Part shown: piece after piece, positions 24,018-32,659 of the stretch
Layout: every line of letters begins with the position of its first letter
Position numbering within the stretch: position 1 is the stretch's first letter
From: Candidatus Bathyarchaeum sp.
GTDB taxonomy: Archaea; Thermoproteota; Bathyarchaeia; Bathyarchaeales; Bathyarchaeaceae
Direction of reading: 5' to 3'
Assembly: GCA_016930555.1 (NCBI GenBank)
Contig: JAFGGM010000062.1
Coordinates: 1 to 37,886 of the forward strand
DNA: 37,886 nt
Translations under genes and position numbers: made by a program
The notes under the pieces: model-generated
The model's input: the letters and a program-made list of their open reading frames with translations, nothing else
Databases searched by the model: none
What the model was told of the DNA's origin: nothing

Positions 24018-25423
24018 TCTTTTTCACTTCCTGAAACTTCTAACGCTTTCATTAACGCCTGAGCCTTATGCTCAGTCTCAAACCATTCTCTTTCTGGATC
24101 AGAATCCGCTACTATGCCTGCCCCAACCTGAATATGGGCTTTATCTCCGTTAGCAATGAGAGTTCTGATGGTTATGGCAAAGTCTGAGTTGCCATTGTAG
24201 GAGAAATAGCCTATAGCTCCAGCGTATGGTCCCCTTCTTGTGGGCTCAAGTTCTTCAATTATTTCCATTGCCCTAACTTTGGGGGCTCCAGAAACTGTGC
24301 CTGCTGGAAAAACTGCCCTCAGGGCGTCGTAGCAGTCACATTCGTCTCTTAGGTTGCCGACAACCCGCGAAACAATATGCTGCACGTGACTGTATTGGTG
24401 TACTTGCATAAATTCTGGGAGGTGAACGCTGCCAAACTTGGATACTTTTCCGATGTCATTTCTGCCCAAATCCACCAGCATCACATGTTCAGCCCGTTCT
24501 TTGGGATCTGCAAGCAGTTCTTCGGTTAATCGCCTGTTTTCTGTTGGATTCTTTACGTGGGGTCTTGTGCCGGCTATGGGAAAAGTTTCAACAGTCCTAT
24601 TTTCGACTCTCACAAGCATTTCAGGGCTTGATCCAACTATCTGATGCTTGCCAAACTTTAGGAAGTACATGTATGGTGATGGGTTTATCTCTCTGAGGTT
24701 GCAGTAGAAGCCAACAAGATCGCCTTTTATCTGGAAGTCATAACGTTTGGAGAGAACAACTTGAAAGACGTCGCCTGCAGTCACATATTCTTTAGCTTTC
24801 TCCACAGCATCTTCAAACCGCTCCTTGGATATATTGACTTTCAGTTGCCTATGCGCTAGTGCTTCATTATCTGTTGGCTCTTTTAGTAGTTCATCGATTT
24901 CAGGTAGACGATTTTCGTTTAAGTGATAGTATATTGCTTGCCTGTTTCCGTGGTCATAGACTATGCCATCATCGAAAACTCCAACTTCAACGTCAGGGAA
25001 GTTCTGGTCGTCAACTGCGTTTTCGGGTAGATTTTCCCAGCATCGAACAGCATCATAGGAAATATATCCTACAGCTCCGCCGATGAATCTCTGCTCCTTG
25101 AATCCGGGCAAGTTTTTGAGTGTTTCTTGGATTACAAACAACGGTTCGTTAACTTGTTTTCTTTTTTCGTCGCCGCTTCTTTTGTTGTAGACGACTGCTT
25201 CCCCGTCTTTGATTGTAATTTTTAGAGTTGGGTCGAATCCTATGAAGGAGTACTGTGACAGCTTCTTTGGTCCTTCAATTGACTCAAGAATGTATGTATT
25301 TTCGTAGTTGTTGTAGAGTTTTGAGAAGATTTCAAGAGGCGGCTTTTTGAAGGAGAGTTTCTTAATCTTCAATTGGCGAATGAATTTAGTGTTAGTTGGT
25401 TTTGATTTGGGTATGCCAAACAC
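24014..25423 (-). CDS. trpE: Anthranilate synthase component I
   Basis: Makes anthranilate from chorismate with TrpG. 469 residues. [19 protein letters not shown] near residue 50 corresponds to the tryptophan feedback site, so allosteric inhibition is likely. Catalytic-domain motifs: [49 protein letters not shown] and [15 protein letters not shown]. First gene of trpEGDCFBA. It starts at GTG 25423 with GAGGG about 5 nt ahead. A TATA box lies about 55 bp upstream. Confidence 0.95.
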   Translation of the reverse strand: MFGIPKSKPTNTKFIRQLKIKKLSFKKPPLEIFSKLYNNYENTYILESIEGPKKLSQYSFIGFDPTLKITIKDGEAVVYNKRSGDEKRKQVNEPLFVIQETLKNLPGFKEQRFIGGAVGYISYDAVRCWENLPENAVDDQNFPDVEVGVFDDGIVYDHGNRQAIYYHLNENRLPEIDELLKEPTDNEALAHRQLKVNISKERFEDAVEKAKEYVTAGDVFQVVLSKRYDFQIKGDLVGFYCNLREINPSPYMYFLKFGKHQIVGSSPEMLVRVENRTVETFPIAGTRPHVKNPTENRRLTEELLADPKERAEHVMLVDLGRNDIGKVSKFGSVHLPEFMQVHQYSHVQHIVSRVVGNLRDECDCYDALRAVFPAGTVSGAPKVRAMEIIEELEPTRRGPYAGAIGYFSYNGNSDFAITIRTLIANGDKAHIQVGAGIVADSDPEREWFETEHKAQALMKALEVSGSEKE

Positions 25424-25474
25424 TATCCCTCATGACGCATCTTTCCTAAGGAACACTGATAGACTATAAAGTCA

Positions 25475-25482
25475 TATTTAAA
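25475..25482 (-). promoter_or_regulatory. TATA-like box of the trp operon
   Basis: TTTAAATA on the minus strand should start transcription near 25452, giving a leader of about 30 nt before trpE. I see no leader peptide or attenuator in so short a leader, so any control is more likely at the promoter. Confidence 0.5.
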
Positions 25483-25611
25483 GCTTCTGAGCCCAAAAAT
25501 ATGCCTTTACCTTTGTTAAAACCCAACAAAAGAGAGCAAGACAATCCAAAGACCTGAACAAAATAGCCAACCCCTTTACAAATAGGTGAATATCTGAAAT
25601 CGGATACACAA

Positions 25612-25621
25612 CTTTAATTAA
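25612..25621 (+). promoter_or_regulatory. TATA-like box for the Sec61-beta gene
   Basis: CTTTAATTAA about 38 bp before the ATG at 25654 would give a leader of roughly 12 nt. Confidence 0.4.
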
Positions 25622-25653
25622 CAGCCCAATTAAATTGTATGAACTGAACTGCC

Positions 25654-25827
25654 ATGAGTGTTCGAAGAAAAAAACAGAAAGATGGAGCGCGGATGCCCGC
25701 CCAAGGCGCTGGGCTTCTAAGATTCTTTGAAGAGGACACTAGAGGCATCAAGGTTAAGCCTGAAATCACTGTCATCTTAGCTATATCCCTAATAGTACTC
25801 AGTATAATAGGATCAGCCTTCTTCTGA
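25654..25827 (+). CDS. secG: Preprotein translocase Sec61-beta/SecG subunit
   Basis: A 57-residue tail-anchored membrane protein. A basic N terminus (MSVRRKKQKD) is followed by the archaeal family signature MPAQGAGLLRFFEEDTRGIK, then KPEITV and one C-terminal membrane helix (about residues 38-57). It is the small accessory subunit of the SecY translocon. It is short and easily missed by gene callers. Convergent with the Sm-like gene; the two stops are 7 bp apart. Confidence 0.93.
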   Translation: MSVRRKKQKDGARMPAQGAGLLRFFEEDTRGIKVKPEITVILAISLIVLSIIGSAFF

Positions 25828-25834
25828 CAATTTT

Positions 25835-26116
25835 TTATTCTTCGTGCAGAACTTCGATGCGCTGAACAGCACTCAAGTTAACAAAAACTTCACTTCTGTC
25901 TTCTCTGCTTACAATCTGCGGTACAGGCTGAGCTATAGTAGACCGCAACGTCACAACTTCAGCATCAGAAAGCCAGATGCCCGGAGGCTCCCTAGTTACA
26001 GCTGCTAAGGTTCCTTCAAAGCCGTAAGAAGGATCTAAAATTGCAACCATTTTTCGCCCAACATGCCTCTCAAGAATCTGGAATACTGAGGGCGGAGGGG
26101 GTCCGGCCTTTGACAT
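25835..26116 (-). CDS. Sm-like (LSm) domain protein
   Basis: A 93-residue protein. VFQILERHVGRKMVAILD and FEGTLAAVTREPPGIWLSDA follow the Sm1 pattern: an N-terminal helix, then strands with a central FxG. VFVNLSAVQRIEVL matches the Sm2 strand pair. Sm proteins form RNA-binding rings. The loop between the motifs is longer than in canonical SmAP1 and the RNA-binding Asn of Sm1 is not obvious, so this may be a divergent subgroup. Confidence 0.65.
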   Translation of the reverse strand: MSKAGPPPPSVFQILERHVGRKMVAILDPSYGFEGTLAAVTREPPGIWLSDAEVVTLRSTIAQPVPQIVSREDRSEVFVNLSAVQRIEVLHEE

Positions 26117-26394
26117 AGCCCTTCAATTTACGTTAAATTCCGCATAAAAGCTTTTACGCTCCAAAATTATGATTTCAAACATACTTTTTTGCTGCTGCCT
26201 CTGACGTTGGTGTCCAGTTTATTCATATTTATTCAAAAAAGTGTCAATATAATTTTCCTGATATAATCCTAATTATGTAAAAACTGTTGTGTTTTCCTTT
26301 TTTCGCGGAGGATTTAAGTGGAGTGGAATGACAGAAGTATAACATTAATATTTTTGAGGTTTTCCTAGAAGAATATTGGTAGAGAGGCTCCAGG

Positions 26395-28218
26395 TTGACC
26401 AACGATTCAACAGACAAATATATTGATAAAGCTGTGAAACGCTATTCCAAACTGTTTAGTCTTCCCTCTCAAAACAGGCTCATGATATATCTTGGAGTCT
26501 TGGCTCTCCATGGTGGAATCCTGTCAATCCTGCTTCTGAATCCTTCTCTTGAAAATTTTGTTGCTGGTTTTAGCTTTGGCGCAAGCTTTTTTTTTCTGAC
26601 TTTGTTCTCAGACGTGATAATCAGATACAGTTCCATGAAAAACGATCTCATTTTTAATCTGAGGCGCTGTTCCGCCCTCTCTGTTTTCTCCTCCCTTGTC
26701 TGGTTTGCAATAGTCATTCTCGGTAGCTTAATCAGTGCCCTTCTCGGAGCTCCAGAGCTTTGGATAAGATTCTTCTTTCTGGGTTTCAGTGGAGCCCTAA
26801 TCCTTCGTATGTTAGTTCTCTCAGTTACTTCATTCAACGGATTTGTAGGAACCGTTTTCTCTTCCCTCTTGCAGCCCACCCTCGCTGCCATTCCCATAAT
26901 TTTCATGGGGTCTGTAATTGGGCGCAATCTGGAGATCCAGCTACTCGTTTTTACGTTAACTTCCGTTTCTGTGTCTCTTTTGGCTGTTTTTGCCTTCAAA
27001 TACGGCATGGACCAAGTGGGCAAAGGACTACTTGGCATCGACTCCTCTATACTCTTCAAAGCTTTCTTAGCTAACTGGACAGAGGACCTTGTCTCACCCT
27101 TGGAGAATTTCTTTGAGAAGCTTGGCAACGAAGAAGATGTCAAAGTTTCTTTGTTAACTTTCAGAACGGATGAAAGATTAAAGGCAGTGATTGTTGTTCC
27201 AGCCCTGCATCCAGGTCCCTTCAAGAATCTGGGAAGCAGTCTTCTTCCATCCTTGATTCAGACGGGTCTGCAGGACAAGCTGGATTGTGTTGTCTCTGTT
27301 CCTCACGGGTTAGTAGGTCACGAATTGGATGTTTCTACCCAGTCTGAGAATCAAAGAGTTGTCCAGAATATACTTGAATTCGTTGACTCTTTTCCCACTA
27401 ATTCTAAAGCGACCCTTATGGAGCGCACCGAAAGAGCTGACGCAAAAGCAAGCTGCCAACTCTTTGGCGACTGCGCCTTTCTCACATTAACTACCGCACC
27501 AAAAACCATTGAAGACCTTCCCCCAGAACTGGAATCCCTGATTGTAAATGAAGCTGAGAAACGGGGGCTTTCTGTTCTAGCAATTGATGCCCACAACAGC
27601 ATGGGGGGTTCATTTCACCGAGATTCTGCTGTCGCCGCCTTCAGTATAGCTTCTGTTGATTGTCTCGAAATGGCGCTGAAAAGCAAAAAATCGTCCTTCA
27701 AGGTGGGGGCGGCAACGGTTATTCCCAAAGAATTCACTATTCAACAAGGAATGGGTCCTGGAGGCATAAGCGTAATTGTTGTTAAGGTTGAGGCTCAGAA
27801 GGTAGCTTACGTAACCATTGACGGAAACAACATGGTATCTGGATTGAGAGACGAAATTCTTTCAGCCCTGAAGGAGCTGGGAATAGATGATGGAGAGATT
27901 CTCACCACCGACACTCACTCAGTGTGTGGCATGATACGGTCTGCCCGAGGATACAATCTGGTGGGCGAAGCAATCGATCACACGAAACTCATCAGCTATA
28001 TCACACAAGCAACCAACAAAGCTTTGGACAACCTAGAGCCTGCGGAGGCATCGTGGCGCACGGAAACAATCCGTAACGTCAAAGTCATTGGGGAGCACCA
28101 GATAACAGAACTGACTGTTTTGGCTGACAAGACCACAGAACGAACTAAGAGCCTCGCCATATCTCTTTTCCCCGCGGCTGCATTTTCTTTGATTCTACTT
28201 CTGCTTTTCCTCCTCTAA
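26395..28218 (+). CDS. DUF2070 archaeal membrane protein
   Basis: A 607-residue protein. Six or seven membrane segments fill about residues 30-210. A large soluble domain (about 220-580) with conserved-looking PALHPGPFKNLGSSLLP, PHGLVGHELDVST, AIDAHNSMGGS and TDTHSVCG follows, then a C-terminal membrane helix (about 590-607). This matches the archaeal DUF2070 family, whose function is not established. The His, Asp and Cys residues in those motifs suggest a metal-dependent or hydrolytic site, but that is inference. It starts at TTG 26395. Confidence 0.85.
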   Translation: MTNDSTDKYIDKAVKRYSKLFSLPSQNRLMIYLGVLALHGGILSILLLNPSLENFVAGFSFGASFFFLTLFSDVIIRYSSMKNDLIFNLRRCSALSVFSSLVWFAIVILGSLISALLGAPELWIRFFFLGFSGALILRMLVLSVTSFNGFVGTVFSSLLQPTLAAIPIIFMGSVIGRNLEIQLLVFTLTSVSVSLLAVFAFKYGMDQVGKGLLGIDSSILFKAFLANWTEDLVSPLENFFEKLGNEEDVKVSLLTFRTDERLKAVIVVPALHPGPFKNLGSSLLPSLIQTGLQDKLDCVVSVPHGLVGHELDVSTQSENQRVVQNILEFVDSFPTNSKATLMERTERADAKASCQLFGDCAFLTLTTAPKTIEDLPPELESLIVNEAEKRGLSVLAIDAHNSMGGSFHRDSAVAAFSIASVDCLEMALKSKKSSFKVGAATVIPKEFTIQQGMGPGGISVIVVKVEAQKVAYVTIDGNNMVSGLRDEILSALKELGIDDGEILTTDTHSVCGMIRSARGYNLVGEAIDHTKLISYITQATNKALDNLEPAEASWRTETIRNVKVIGEHQITELTVLADKTTERTKSLAISLFPAAAFSLILLLLFLL

Positions 28219-28258
28219 GTGCTTAGTTATCACGAAATTTCCGAAAACCTTATTCTCA

Positions 28259-28768
28259 ATGTTGCACCTTCTGAAGATGGTGTTTATTTTGAGTTCAAAG
28301 GATGAGCTAGTTGCCCTTTTCAAGAATCAAATCAAAATTGAACAGACCATTGTGGATTCTGTTAAAGAAGGATTAACTGAAATCAAGAATCCTGCTGTAA
28401 AGGGCGTTCTGAATGGAATCTCCTTAGATTCCTTGAAGCATGCGCAGATGTATTCCTCTGCAATTACGCTGCTAACCAGCGTTCCTCAAGCGTTGACAGA
28501 AGGTAACCTTGACAAACAGAAAGAACTTGTGAAAAAGCATATACAATTAGAGGTAAAAGTCATACATAAACTCCGCGAGATCATTCCCTCAGTTGAGAAC
28601 GAGAAGGTTAAGCTTCTCTTGAATGCGATTTTAGAGGATGAGAAGCGGCACCACGAACTCCTTAGGAAGGTGTTGAATATTCTCATTAAAGGCGAGACCA
28701 TAACAGACAAAGACTGGTGGGATGTCATGTGGGAAAACGTGCCTTTTCACGGAACCCCAGGTGGATAA
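28259..28768 (+). CDS. Ferritin-like four-helix di-iron protein
   Basis: A 169-residue helical protein. E28 in KIEQT, D57 and H61 in DSLKHAQMY, E98 in HIQLEVK, and E128 with H131 in EDEKRHHELL are spaced as two ExxH-type half-sites of a ferritin-like di-iron centre, close to the rubrerythrin core. The rubredoxin domain is absent. The C terminus is Trp-rich (DWWDVMW). Possible roles are peroxide reduction or iron handling, unproven. The ATG at 28277 is an alternative start. Convergent with porB. Confidence 0.75.
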   Translation: MLHLLKMVFILSSKDELVALFKNQIKIEQTIVDSVKEGLTEIKNPAVKGVLNGISLDSLKHAQMYSSAITLLTSVPQALTEGNLDKQKELVKKHIQLEVKVIHKLREIIPSVENEKVKLLLNAILEDEKRHHELLRKVLNILIKGETITDKDWWDVMWENVPFHGTPGG

Positions 28769-28840
28769 AAAAATATTTGTTTTAACTGAACGAGCAAAGA
28801 GAACACTTTAATTCGCCTTTCTATCAGCCCATTTTTGGAT

Positions 28841-29800
28841 TTAGTTCATTTCGCAGTCTTTCAGCAGTTTCTGCCAGCGGCGGTTAATTTCGTTTTGGAT
28901 TTCTTCGAGAACATGCTTATTTTCGGGCTTGAACAGGTGCCTGAATCTTCCCTGAGTCTTCAGGTATACATCTACTGGCTTCTTTTTCTCAGGCTTGAGT
29001 GCTATCGTCTTGCTTGGTGCCGATAGCGTATATTTGCCGTATTCAGCCTCCCAAAGTGGAAAGACGCATGTTTCAACTGCTAAACGGGCGATTTCAACAG
29101 ATTTTTCTGTGGCACTTCTCCAGCCTCTTGGACATGGGGCAAAGGCGTGCAGAAATGCTGGTCCGTTTACTTCCATTCCTTTTCTGGCTTTTATTACCAT
29201 GTCTTTCCAATGGGATATGCTGGCTGTGGCAACATATGGCATGTTGTGGGCTACCATTATGTCTGCTAGGGGCTTTTTGAATTCGGCTTTTCCTGGGACA
29301 ACTGATCCTGCAGGGGAAGTTGTTGTCCATGCTCCATGTGGTGTGCCTCCGCTTCTCTGTATTCCCGTGTTCATGTAAGCTTCGTTGTCATAAAGCACAT
29401 AAAGAAAATCATGCCCTCTCTCAACTGCCCCAGACAAGCCCTGAAAACCTATGTCAAAAGTTCCGCCGTCCCCTGAAAAGGCAACAACATCCACCTGCTC
29501 ATCAGGTATGCGTCCTTTTTTTCTCAGAATCTTCAATGCAGACTCTATTCCCGCTGCGTTGGCTGCTGCAGTTTCGAAGGCAGTATGTATCCATGGTATT
29601 TTCCATGCTGTGTATGGGTATATAGTTGAAACTACTTCCATGCAGCCTGTGGAGTTGGTAGCTATGATTGGTCCTCTTGCCGCTTTCATTACAAGACGAA
29701 GGGCTATTGCTGGACCACATCCTGCGCAGGCTCGGTGCCCAGACAGAAACTTTTCTTCTGTTTGAGCGAACTCTTTATTTGTAAATTTCCATTCTGTCAT
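28841..29800 (-). CDS. porB: Pyruvate:ferredoxin oxidoreductase beta subunit
   Basis: Thiamine-diphosphate subunit, 319 residues. The TPP motif runs from FSGDGGTFDIG to NEAYMNTG. The cysteines expected for the catalytic [4Fe-4S] cluster are all present: CAGCG near the N terminus, STGCMEV, and FAPCPRGW in the second half. The enzyme oxidises pyruvate to acetyl-CoA and reduces ferredoxin, or runs in reverse to fix CO2. Last gene of porC-D-A-B, 14 bp after porA. A related 2-oxoacid such as 2-oxoisovalerate is possible, but the motifs favour pyruvate. Confidence 0.92.
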   Translation of the reverse strand: MTEWKFTNKEFAQTEEKFLSGHRACAGCGPAIALRLVMKAARGPIIATNSTGCMEVVSTIYPYTAWKIPWIHTAFETAAANAAGIESALKILRKKGRIPDEQVDVVAFSGDGGTFDIGFQGLSGAVERGHDFLYVLYDNEAYMNTGIQRSGGTPHGAWTTTSPAGSVVPGKAEFKKPLADIMVAHNMPYVATASISHWKDMVIKARKGMEVNGPAFLHAFAPCPRGWRSATEKSVEIARLAVETCVFPLWEAEYGKYTLSAPSKTIALKPEKKKPVDVYLKTQGRFRHLFKPENKHVLEEIQNEINRRWQKLLKDCEMN

Positions 29801-29814
29801 CTTCTCATCCCATC

Positions 29815-31044
29815 CTATTCCCTTAAACCTACAAACTGAACTGTCCTTTCGATTTCTCCTGTTTCAGCTATTTTCTGCAGTTCCTTGTAGATGCAGTCAA
29901 TCATGGTTGGTGGGATATCTCTGCCTCCAAGACCATAAATGCGGTTAACCAGTTTTGGTTTGTCAGGCAAGTCATAGACTGCATGACGGATTTCATGGAA
30001 TAGGGGTCCGCCGTTTCCGCCGAAACTACATGCCCTATCCATCACCGCAACTGCCTTCTTGCCTGAGAGATTGCTGACGATGTCTTCTACTGGCAATGGT
30101 CGGAAAGCCCTTATTCTAAGCAGTCCAGCTTTGATTCCGTTTGCCCGCAGTTCATCTACAACAGTTTTTACTGTTCCCGCTGTTGAGCCCATGCACACTG
30201 CTGCTATTTCTGCATCTTCGAGCTTATATGCTTCAACTAAGCCGTTTCCATAGCTACGTCCACTCTGTTCCGCATACTCGTCGTGAACTTGTTTGATAAC
30301 ATCCAACGCTTTTCTCATGGATTCTTCTTGCTGTCTTTTATGCTCGAAATAGTAGTCCTGTAGGTCCAGGGGACCAATCGTTAAGGGGTTTGCAGGGTCA
30401 AGCTTGAAAGGAACAAGCTTGCCTTCGTGATTCGTTACCATAGGAATCTGCCGTATTCCAACAAACTGTTTTACTGCTTCATCTGGAAGAACAGCCACGT
30501 TCTCTAGTGTGTGGCTTAAAACGAAACCATCCAACCCAACCATAGTAGGAAGTGTCACCTCCAAGTCCTCAGCTATCCTAAATGCTTGAATAATCGAATC
30601 GTAGGCTTCTTGGCTGTTTTCTGCGTAAATCTGTATCCATCCGATGTCCCTCTCACACATGGCATCCGAGTGGTCACAATGAATGTTGATTGGAGCAGAC
30701 ATCGCCCTGTTCACAACCGACATTACAATAGGTGTTCTGCAGCCAGAAGCAACACCCAACATCTCATGCATCAAAGCCAAACCAGCAGATGCTGTAGCGG
30801 TGAATGTTCGGGCACCTGTTGCAGAGGCTGTTATGCAGCATGTCATTGCGGTGTGCTCTGATTCCACACAAACAAAGGCTGTTTCTACTTCGCCGTCTGC
30901 AACATATTCACTGAATTTCTCTACAATTATGGTTTGTGGCGTGATCGGGTAGGCCGCCACCACATCCACATCGCATTGCTTAGCTGCGAGGGCAACCGCG
31001 TTGTCTCCGTTTAGGGGAATGGTTTTTTGTTCAACTTTAGCCAT
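29815..31044 (-). CDS. porA: Pyruvate:ferredoxin oxidoreductase alpha subunit
   Basis: 409-residue subunit with the pyrimidine-binding domain I (GDNAVALAAKQ, AAYPITPQT near residue 35, FVCVESEHTA) and domain II (AAVCMGSTAGTVKTVVDEL, then GLLRIRAFRPLP). MSAPINIHCDHSD is a substrate-site motif of the pyruvate type. AAGGAGTGA precedes the ATG by about 8 nt. It follows porD by 7 bp. Confidence 0.93.
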   Translation of the reverse strand: MAKVEQKTIPLNGDNAVALAAKQCDVDVVAAYPITPQTIIVEKFSEYVADGEVETAFVCVESEHTAMTCCITASATGARTFTATASAGLALMHEMLGVASGCRTPIVMSVVNRAMSAPINIHCDHSDAMCERDIGWIQIYAENSQEAYDSIIQAFRIAEDLEVTLPTMVGLDGFVLSHTLENVAVLPDEAVKQFVGIRQIPMVTNHEGKLVPFKLDPANPLTIGPLDLQDYYFEHKRQQEESMRKALDVIKQVHDEYAEQSGRSYGNGLVEAYKLEDAEIAAVCMGSTAGTVKTVVDELRANGIKAGLLRIRAFRPLPVEDIVSNLSGKKAVAVMDRACSFGGNGGPLFHEIRHAVYDLPDKPKLVNRIYGLGGRDIPPTMIDCIYKELQKIAETGEIERTVQFVGLRE

Positions 31045-31051
31045 CTTCAGT

Positions 31052-31339
31052 TCACTCCTTTCCTTCCTGAATCATATCTATGGCCTGTGCGGGGCATTCG
31101 TTGGCACATATTCCGCAGCCTTTGCAGAAATCAAAATTATATTCCATCTTGTTTGTTTCCGTGTCATGTTTTATGGCGCCTTCTGGGCAATATATGTGAC
31201 AGAGCATGCACCGGATGCACTTCTCTGCGTTCCAGACTGGTTTGTAAGAGCGCCAGTCTCCTGTTTTGTATTCTGTGCTAGACATCCAGCATGCGCCACC
31301 AAGAGGAATTTCTTTCCATCCTTTCTTTTGTCTGCTCAT
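31052..31339 (-). CDS. porD: Pyruvate:ferredoxin oxidoreductase delta (ferredoxin-like) subunit
   Basis: 95-residue subunit with two [4Fe-4S] motifs, CIRCMLCHIYCPEG and CKGCGICANECPAQA, that carries electrons from PorB to ferredoxin. The N terminus GWKEIPLGGAC with GDWRSYKPV is typical of PorD. It overlaps the porC stop by 4 bp (ATGA). Confidence 0.94.
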   Translation of the reverse strand: MSRQKKGWKEIPLGGACWMSSTEYKTGDWRSYKPVWNAEKCIRCMLCHIYCPEGAIKHDTETNKMEYNFDFCKGCGICANECPAQAIDMIQEGKE

Positions 31340-31914
31340 TCAGATTTTGCCTCCTTGTAAGCCTCTTTTATGACTCCGATGTTCTTTTCTGCCAATGGAC
31401 CTGGAAAACGATCTTTCACGGCTTTCTCTATGCTCTCCATTTTCACTACGTCTGTTGCCCGAGCTACTGCTCCAAGCATGGCTGTGTTAGTGATTGGTCT
31501 TCCAAGAATCCTCATAGCTAAGTCAGTGGCAGAAACTGTCCAAACAGTTCCTCCTGTCATTTTCAGTTCTTCTTTAATTTTTTTGGGGTCTTTAGGCGTG
31601 TTTACTATAAGAATTCCTTCTTCGCCTAAACCATCTGTTACCGGCACAGTTACCAGAAGTGTTGGGTCCATGACTGCAGCGAGCGTTGGATTATAGACTG
31701 CACAATGCAGTCGTATGGGTTCGTCGCTGATTCTTGTATATGCTTTTACTGGTGCTCCCATTCTTTCAGGACCAAACTCTGGGAAGGATTGGATGTATTT
31801 TCCTTCGTTTATTGCGGCTCGGGCCAGAAGCTCGCTTGCCGTCCATGCTCCTTGACCGCCTCTTCCGTGCCATCTGAACTCTTTGAGGGTCAATAATTTT
31901 CCTCCAAACAGCAT
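31336..31914 (-). CDS. porC: Pyruvate:ferredoxin oxidoreductase gamma subunit
   Basis: 192-residue gamma subunit with the signature WHGRGGQGAWTASELLA, followed by QSFPEFGPERMGAPVKAY. First gene of the por operon. The start is ATG 31914; a TTG eight codons later, next to the conserved core (LKEFRWHG), is also possible. A TATA-like box at 31960-31970 would give a leader of about 24 nt. Confidence 0.93.
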   Translation of the reverse strand: MLFGGKLLTLKEFRWHGRGGQGAWTASELLARAAINEGKYIQSFPEFGPERMGAPVKAYTRISDEPIRLHCAVYNPTLAAVMDPTLLVTVPVTDGLGEEGILIVNTPKDPKKIKEELKMTGGTVWTVSATDLAMRILGRPITNTAMLGAVARATDVVKMESIEKAVKDRFPGPLAEKNIGVIKEAYKEAKSE

Positions 31915-31959
31915 CTAACGTATTTGAGTGAGTTAGAACCATACAATCTTTCCGCCATT

Positions 31960-31970
31960 CTTAAATTTTT
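31960..31970 (-). promoter_or_regulatory. TATA-like box of the por operon
   Basis: AAAAATTTAAG on the minus strand, about 50 bp upstream of the porC ATG. Confidence 0.45.
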
Positions 31971-32118
31971 GGGGAAAAATCCTCTATATTTCATCTTTAG
32001 GTCTCTTTTTGGTTAATATGAACCTGTTTGAGGTTGGCTCTTGCTGTTTAAAGAATTGTATACACGGGTTGTGGTCGGTTTTTTCAGAAGCAACACGTTA
32101 GGAAGGTTTGTGTGAAAA

Positions 32119-32127
32119 AATATAAGA
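32119..32127 (+). promoter_or_regulatory. TATA-like box for alba
   Basis: AAATATAAG about 74 bp before the alba start would give a leader of about 48 nt. The rest of the 282-bp gap between porC and alba shows nothing else I can support. Confidence 0.4.
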
Positions 32128-32196
32128 GGATATATGTTGGCTTATGGTTTATTCCGTAATAGATGTTGCATGTTAATTAGATATGGGGTATGAGTT

Positions 32197-32532
32197 TTGA
32201 CTGAAAAAGAAATGAAACATGAAGAAACCGTCCAGACAGATAATATAGTTTTTATCGGCAGGAAGCCTGTGATGAACTATGTGACTGCCTGTATTACATT
32301 CTTCAACAGGGGCGAAAAGCATGTAATTGTCAAGGCAAGGGGAAGAGCAATCTGCAAAGCAATCGATACTGTTGAATTGCTTCGTCGCGCCTTTGTTAAA
32401 GACTTGGAAATTAAGAGCATCGCCATAAGCACCGAAGAGCTGGATAGAGCTGAAGGTGGACAATCTAGCATCTCATCAATTGAAATCATCGTCACTAAAA
32501 CCAAAGACGATCAATCTCAAGAAACGGAATAG
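32197..32532 (+). CDS. albA: Alba chromatin protein
   Basis: Abundant archaeal nucleic-acid-binding protein, 111 residues from TTG 32197. The Alba signature is clear: NIVFIGRKPVMNYVTACITF (the RK pair matches the DNA-contacting KK of Sulfolobus Alba) and VIVKARGRAICKAIDTVEL with RRAF. A 15-residue N-terminal extension and a charged C-terminal tail flank the core. It probably dimerises and coats DNA or RNA. Confidence 0.95.
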   Translation: MTEKEMKHEETVQTDNIVFIGRKPVMNYVTACITFFNRGEKHVIVKARGRAICKAIDTVELLRRAFVKDLEIKSIAISTEELDRAEGGQSSISSIEIIVTKTKDDQSQETE

Positions 32533-32659
32533 TCCCGTTGTTTTCAGGGTTTAATCTTTAGCGCTATTTTTTGTTACTTTGGGTTAATTTTTGGAAATTG
32601 CTTCAGGATCAGGGATATGTATAAAAGTACTGTGACTTAATGGGTTGTTGGTGAAATGA

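Noticed and set aside
26469-27224. 251-aa minus-strand frame
   Set aside because: Lies fully inside the DUF2070 gene on the other strand; Arg/Lys/Ser-rich composition typical of a shadow of membrane helices.
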